Shown: positions 5,842-6,954 of the stretch, one piece after another
Layout: each line of letters starts with the position of its first letter
How positions within the stretch are numbered: the first letter of the stretch is position 1
DNA from: an uncultured Ruminococcus sp.
GTDB taxonomy: Bacteria > Bacillota > Clostridia > Oscillospirales > CAG-272
Assembly: GCA_902783755.1 (NCBI GenBank)
Contig: CACZSC010000132.1
Span: 1 to 6,954 of the forward strand
Length of the DNA stretch: 6,954 bases
Direction: 5' to 3'
Notes under the pieces: model-generated
What the model was told of the DNA's origin: nothing
Database searches by the model: none
What the model saw: the letters and a program-made list of their open reading frames with translations, nothing else
Position numbers and translations under genes: made by a program

Positions 5842-5846
5842 ATAAC

Positions 5847-6059
5847 ATGATGCCTCTGAGCCTGGCAGAAGCGGGGAAGCCCCAGATCATAAAGAAGATC
5901 GGCGGCAGCCCGGAGATGAAGAAACATCTGGAGGATCTTGGATTCACGGTGGGCGGAGAAGTGAGCATAGTCAGCGCCCTGGGTGAGAACCTGATCATAA
6001 ACGTGAAACAGAGCCGCATCGCGGTGAGCGATGAACTGGCCAGAAGAATAATGGTATGA
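5847..6059 (+). CDS. feoA: FeoA family ferrous iron transport accessory protein (first copy)
   Basis: FeoA proteins are small cytoplasmic SH3-like beta barrels that assist the FeoB ferrous iron permease. This 70-residue copy has the typical order: L-S-L-A-E-A-G near the start, I-K-K-I-G-G (15-20), H-L-E-D-L-G-F-T-V-G (27-36), V-S-I-V-S (39-43), N-L-I-I-N-V-K (48-54) and the end S-R-I-A-V-S-D-E-L-A-R-R-I-M-V. Its length is normal for the family. It is the first gene behind the operator-controlled promoter. It ends at 6059, and the next feoA frame has an ATG overlapping its last bases (ATGGTATGA context). The two FeoA copies differ strongly, so they are not a recent duplication and may have separate roles at FeoB. 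Confidence 0.92.
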   Translation: MMPLSLAEAGKPQIIKKIGGSPEMKKHLEDLGFTVGGEVSIVSALGENLIINVKQSRIAVSDELARRIMV

Positions 6060-6061
6060 AC

Positions 6062-6068
6062 AAGGAGG
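6062..6068 (+). promoter_or_regulatory. Ribosome binding site selecting the GTG start of the second feoA
   Basis: AAGGAGG is a full-strength Shine-Dalgarno sequence placed 8 bases before GTG at 6077. It lies downstream of the in-frame ATG at 6056, so it cannot serve that ATG. This argues that the GTG is the real start. Confidence 0.75.
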
Positions 6069-6076
6069 AACAGTCA

Positions 6077-6298
6077 GTGAAAACTTTGAGAGATGTTGAG
6101 ATCGGAGAGACCGCGGTAGTGGTGAAACTCCACGGTGAAGGCGCCGTAAAGCGCCGCATAATGGATATGGGGATCACGAAGCGGACCCCTGTATACGTAC
6201 GCAAGGTGGCTCCTCTGGGAGATCCCATCGAAGTGACAGTCAGGAACTACGAACTGTCCATCCGCAAGGCGGACGCGGAAATGATCGAAGTGGAATAA
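6077..6298 (+). CDS. feoA: FeoA family ferrous iron transport accessory protein (second copy)
   Basis: This second FeoA, 73 residues from GTG at 6077, is the more canonical copy. It has K-T-L-R-D-V-E-I-G (2-10), V-K-R-R-I-M-D-M-G-I-T (24-34), V-R-K-V-A-P-L-G-D-P-I-E-V-T-V-R (41-56) and Y-E-L-S-I-R-K-A-D-A near the end. The A-P-L-G-D-P-I segment is a strong family hallmark. It should act in the cytoplasm with FeoB. An in-frame ATG at 6056 would add seven residues and overlap the first feoA by 4 bases. I prefer the GTG because AAGGAGG lies 8 bases before it and the first residues then match the usual FeoA start. It is 17 bases after the first feoA and 30 before feoB, in one operon. Confidence 0.92.
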   Translation: MKTLRDVEIGETAVVVKLHGEGAVKRRIMDMGITKRTPVYVRKVAPLGDPIEVTVRNYELSIRKADAEMIEVE

Positions 6299-6328
6299 AT
6301 GCCTTCCGGGGCAGAAAGGATAAATATT

Positions 6329-6954
6329 ATGAGTTTGAGAATCGCCCTTGCGGGCAACCCCAACAGCGGTAAAACGACTCTTTTCAATGCGCTGACAGGT
6401 TCCAACCAGTTCGTGGGGAACTGGCCCGGGGTCACGGTGGAGAAAAAGGAAGGCAAGCTCAAGAAGCACGATGACGTCACCATAACGGACCTTCCCGGTA
6501 TCTACTCGCTTTCTCCGTATACCCTCGAGGAGGTCGTGGCCAGGAACTATCTGGTCGAGGAACGTCCGGATGCCATACTTAACATTATCGACGGTACCAA
6601 CCTTGAAAGAAACCTTTATCTGACGACACAGCTCACGGAGCTGGGGATCCCGGTGGTCATAGCCGTGAACATGATGGATCTTGTCGAGAAGAACGGCGAC
6701 AAGATCAACATGAAGGAGCTGTCAAGACAGCTGGGATGTGAGATCATTGCCGTGTCGGCCCTGAAGGGAACAGGGGTCCAGGAAGCGGCTGAAGCTGCCA
6801 TAAAGGCTGCAAAGCACGCGAAGACCGTTCCTCTGCACAGCTTCTCCGGTCCTGTCGAGCACGCCCTCGCCCACATCGAGGAGGCGGCGGTGCACGGCCT
6901 GCCGGAAGAGCAGCAGAGATGGTATGCCGTAAAGATCTTCGAACGGGACGACAA
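6329..6954 (+). CDS. feoB: FeoB ferrous iron permease, N-terminal G-domain part (cut by window edge)
   Basis: FeoB is the membrane permease for Fe(II) uptake, with a cytoplasmic G-protein-like domain in front of its membrane part. Only the first 208 residues are in the window, with no stop before the edge. All nucleotide-binding motifs are present: G1 G-N-P-N-S-G-K-T (9-16), G2 Thr36 in the FeoB-typical N-W-P-G-V-T-V-E (31-38), G3 D-L-P-G (54-57), G4 N-M-M-D (114-117) and G5 S-A-L-K-G-T-G (143-149). Residues from about 165 belong to the helical guanine-dissociation-inhibitor region. The membrane segments would follow beyond the window. The start ATG at 6329 has GAAAGGA about 8 bases upstream. 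It is the third gene of the operon behind the triple-operator promoter, so iron repression is expected. Confidence 0.97.
   Translation, partial: MSLRIALAGNPNSGKTTLFNALTGSNQFVGNWPGVTVEKKEGKLKKHDDVTITDLPGIYSLSPYTLEEVVARNYLVEERPDAILNIIDGTNLERNLYLTTQLTELGIPVVIAVNMMDLVEKNGDKINMKELSRQLGCEIIAVSALKGTGVQEAAEAAIKAAKHAKTVPLHSFSGPVEHALAHIEEAAVHGLPEEQQRWYAVKIFERDD

Noticed and set aside
5831..5845. ATG at 5831 in the feo leader as a small upstream reading frame
   Set aside because: It encodes only four codons before TAA, overlaps the feoA ribosome binding site, and has no ribosome binding site of its own.

Overview
The window looks like a chromosomal segment of a Gram-positive-type, probably anaerobic bacterium, most likely a clostridial member of the Bacillota. 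This is inferred, not proven. The grounds are strong AGGAGG-type ribosome binding sites, two lipoboxed lipoproteins, small zinc-ribbon proteins of a kind common in Clostridia, and a ferrous-iron (Feo) transport operon. Base composition is balanced to slightly GC-rich, and no RNA gene, insertion sequence or CRISPR array was seen.

Layout: two divergent transcription units face away from a 241-base control region (5606-5846). To the right, on the plus strand, lies feoA-feoA-feoB (5847 to the window edge), with FeoB cut at its N-terminal G domain. To the left, on the minus strand, lies one uninterrupted run of eight genes. In transcription order these are a short DtxR-family metal regulator, a GNAT acetyltransferase with a C-terminal YoaP-like/thioredoxin-like part, a small lipoprotein, an S66 (LD-carboxypeptidase/MccF-type) serine peptidase, a second lipoprotein, a GH32 beta-fructosidase, a protein with two C-terminal zinc ribbons, and the first 38 codons of an unrecognised gene. 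The first five gene junctions are 2 to 38 bases, so co-transcription is likely there. The last two gaps are wider (73 and 50 bases). No convincing terminator was found anywhere in the run.

The best-supported story is iron control. The feo promoter has consensus -35 (TTGACA) and -10 (TATAAT) boxes with 17-base spacing. An 18-base palindrome fills the spacer, a second sits at the expected transcription start, and a third lies in the leader just before the ribosome binding site. All share the plan GTTAG(C/T)-N4-GCTAAC. The divergent regulator gene supplies the obvious ligand. By remembered alignment it carries the DtxR/IdeR primary-site residues (Met9, Cys100, Glu103, His104) instead of the manganese-type residues of MntR, although it is short and has no SH3-like domain. 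This predicts an Fe(II)-dependent repressor of feoAAB.

The genes downstream of the regulator do not form a recognisable pathway: cell-surface lipoproteins, a peptidase, an acetyltransferase and a fructosidase. Whether they belong to an iron response or are only carried in the same directon cannot be decided from the sequence. I did not find clear evidence of a wholly new system. The items most worth checking are the three-operator feo control region, the DtxR-like metal site on an MntR-sized protein, and the S66 peptidase with MccF-like features.
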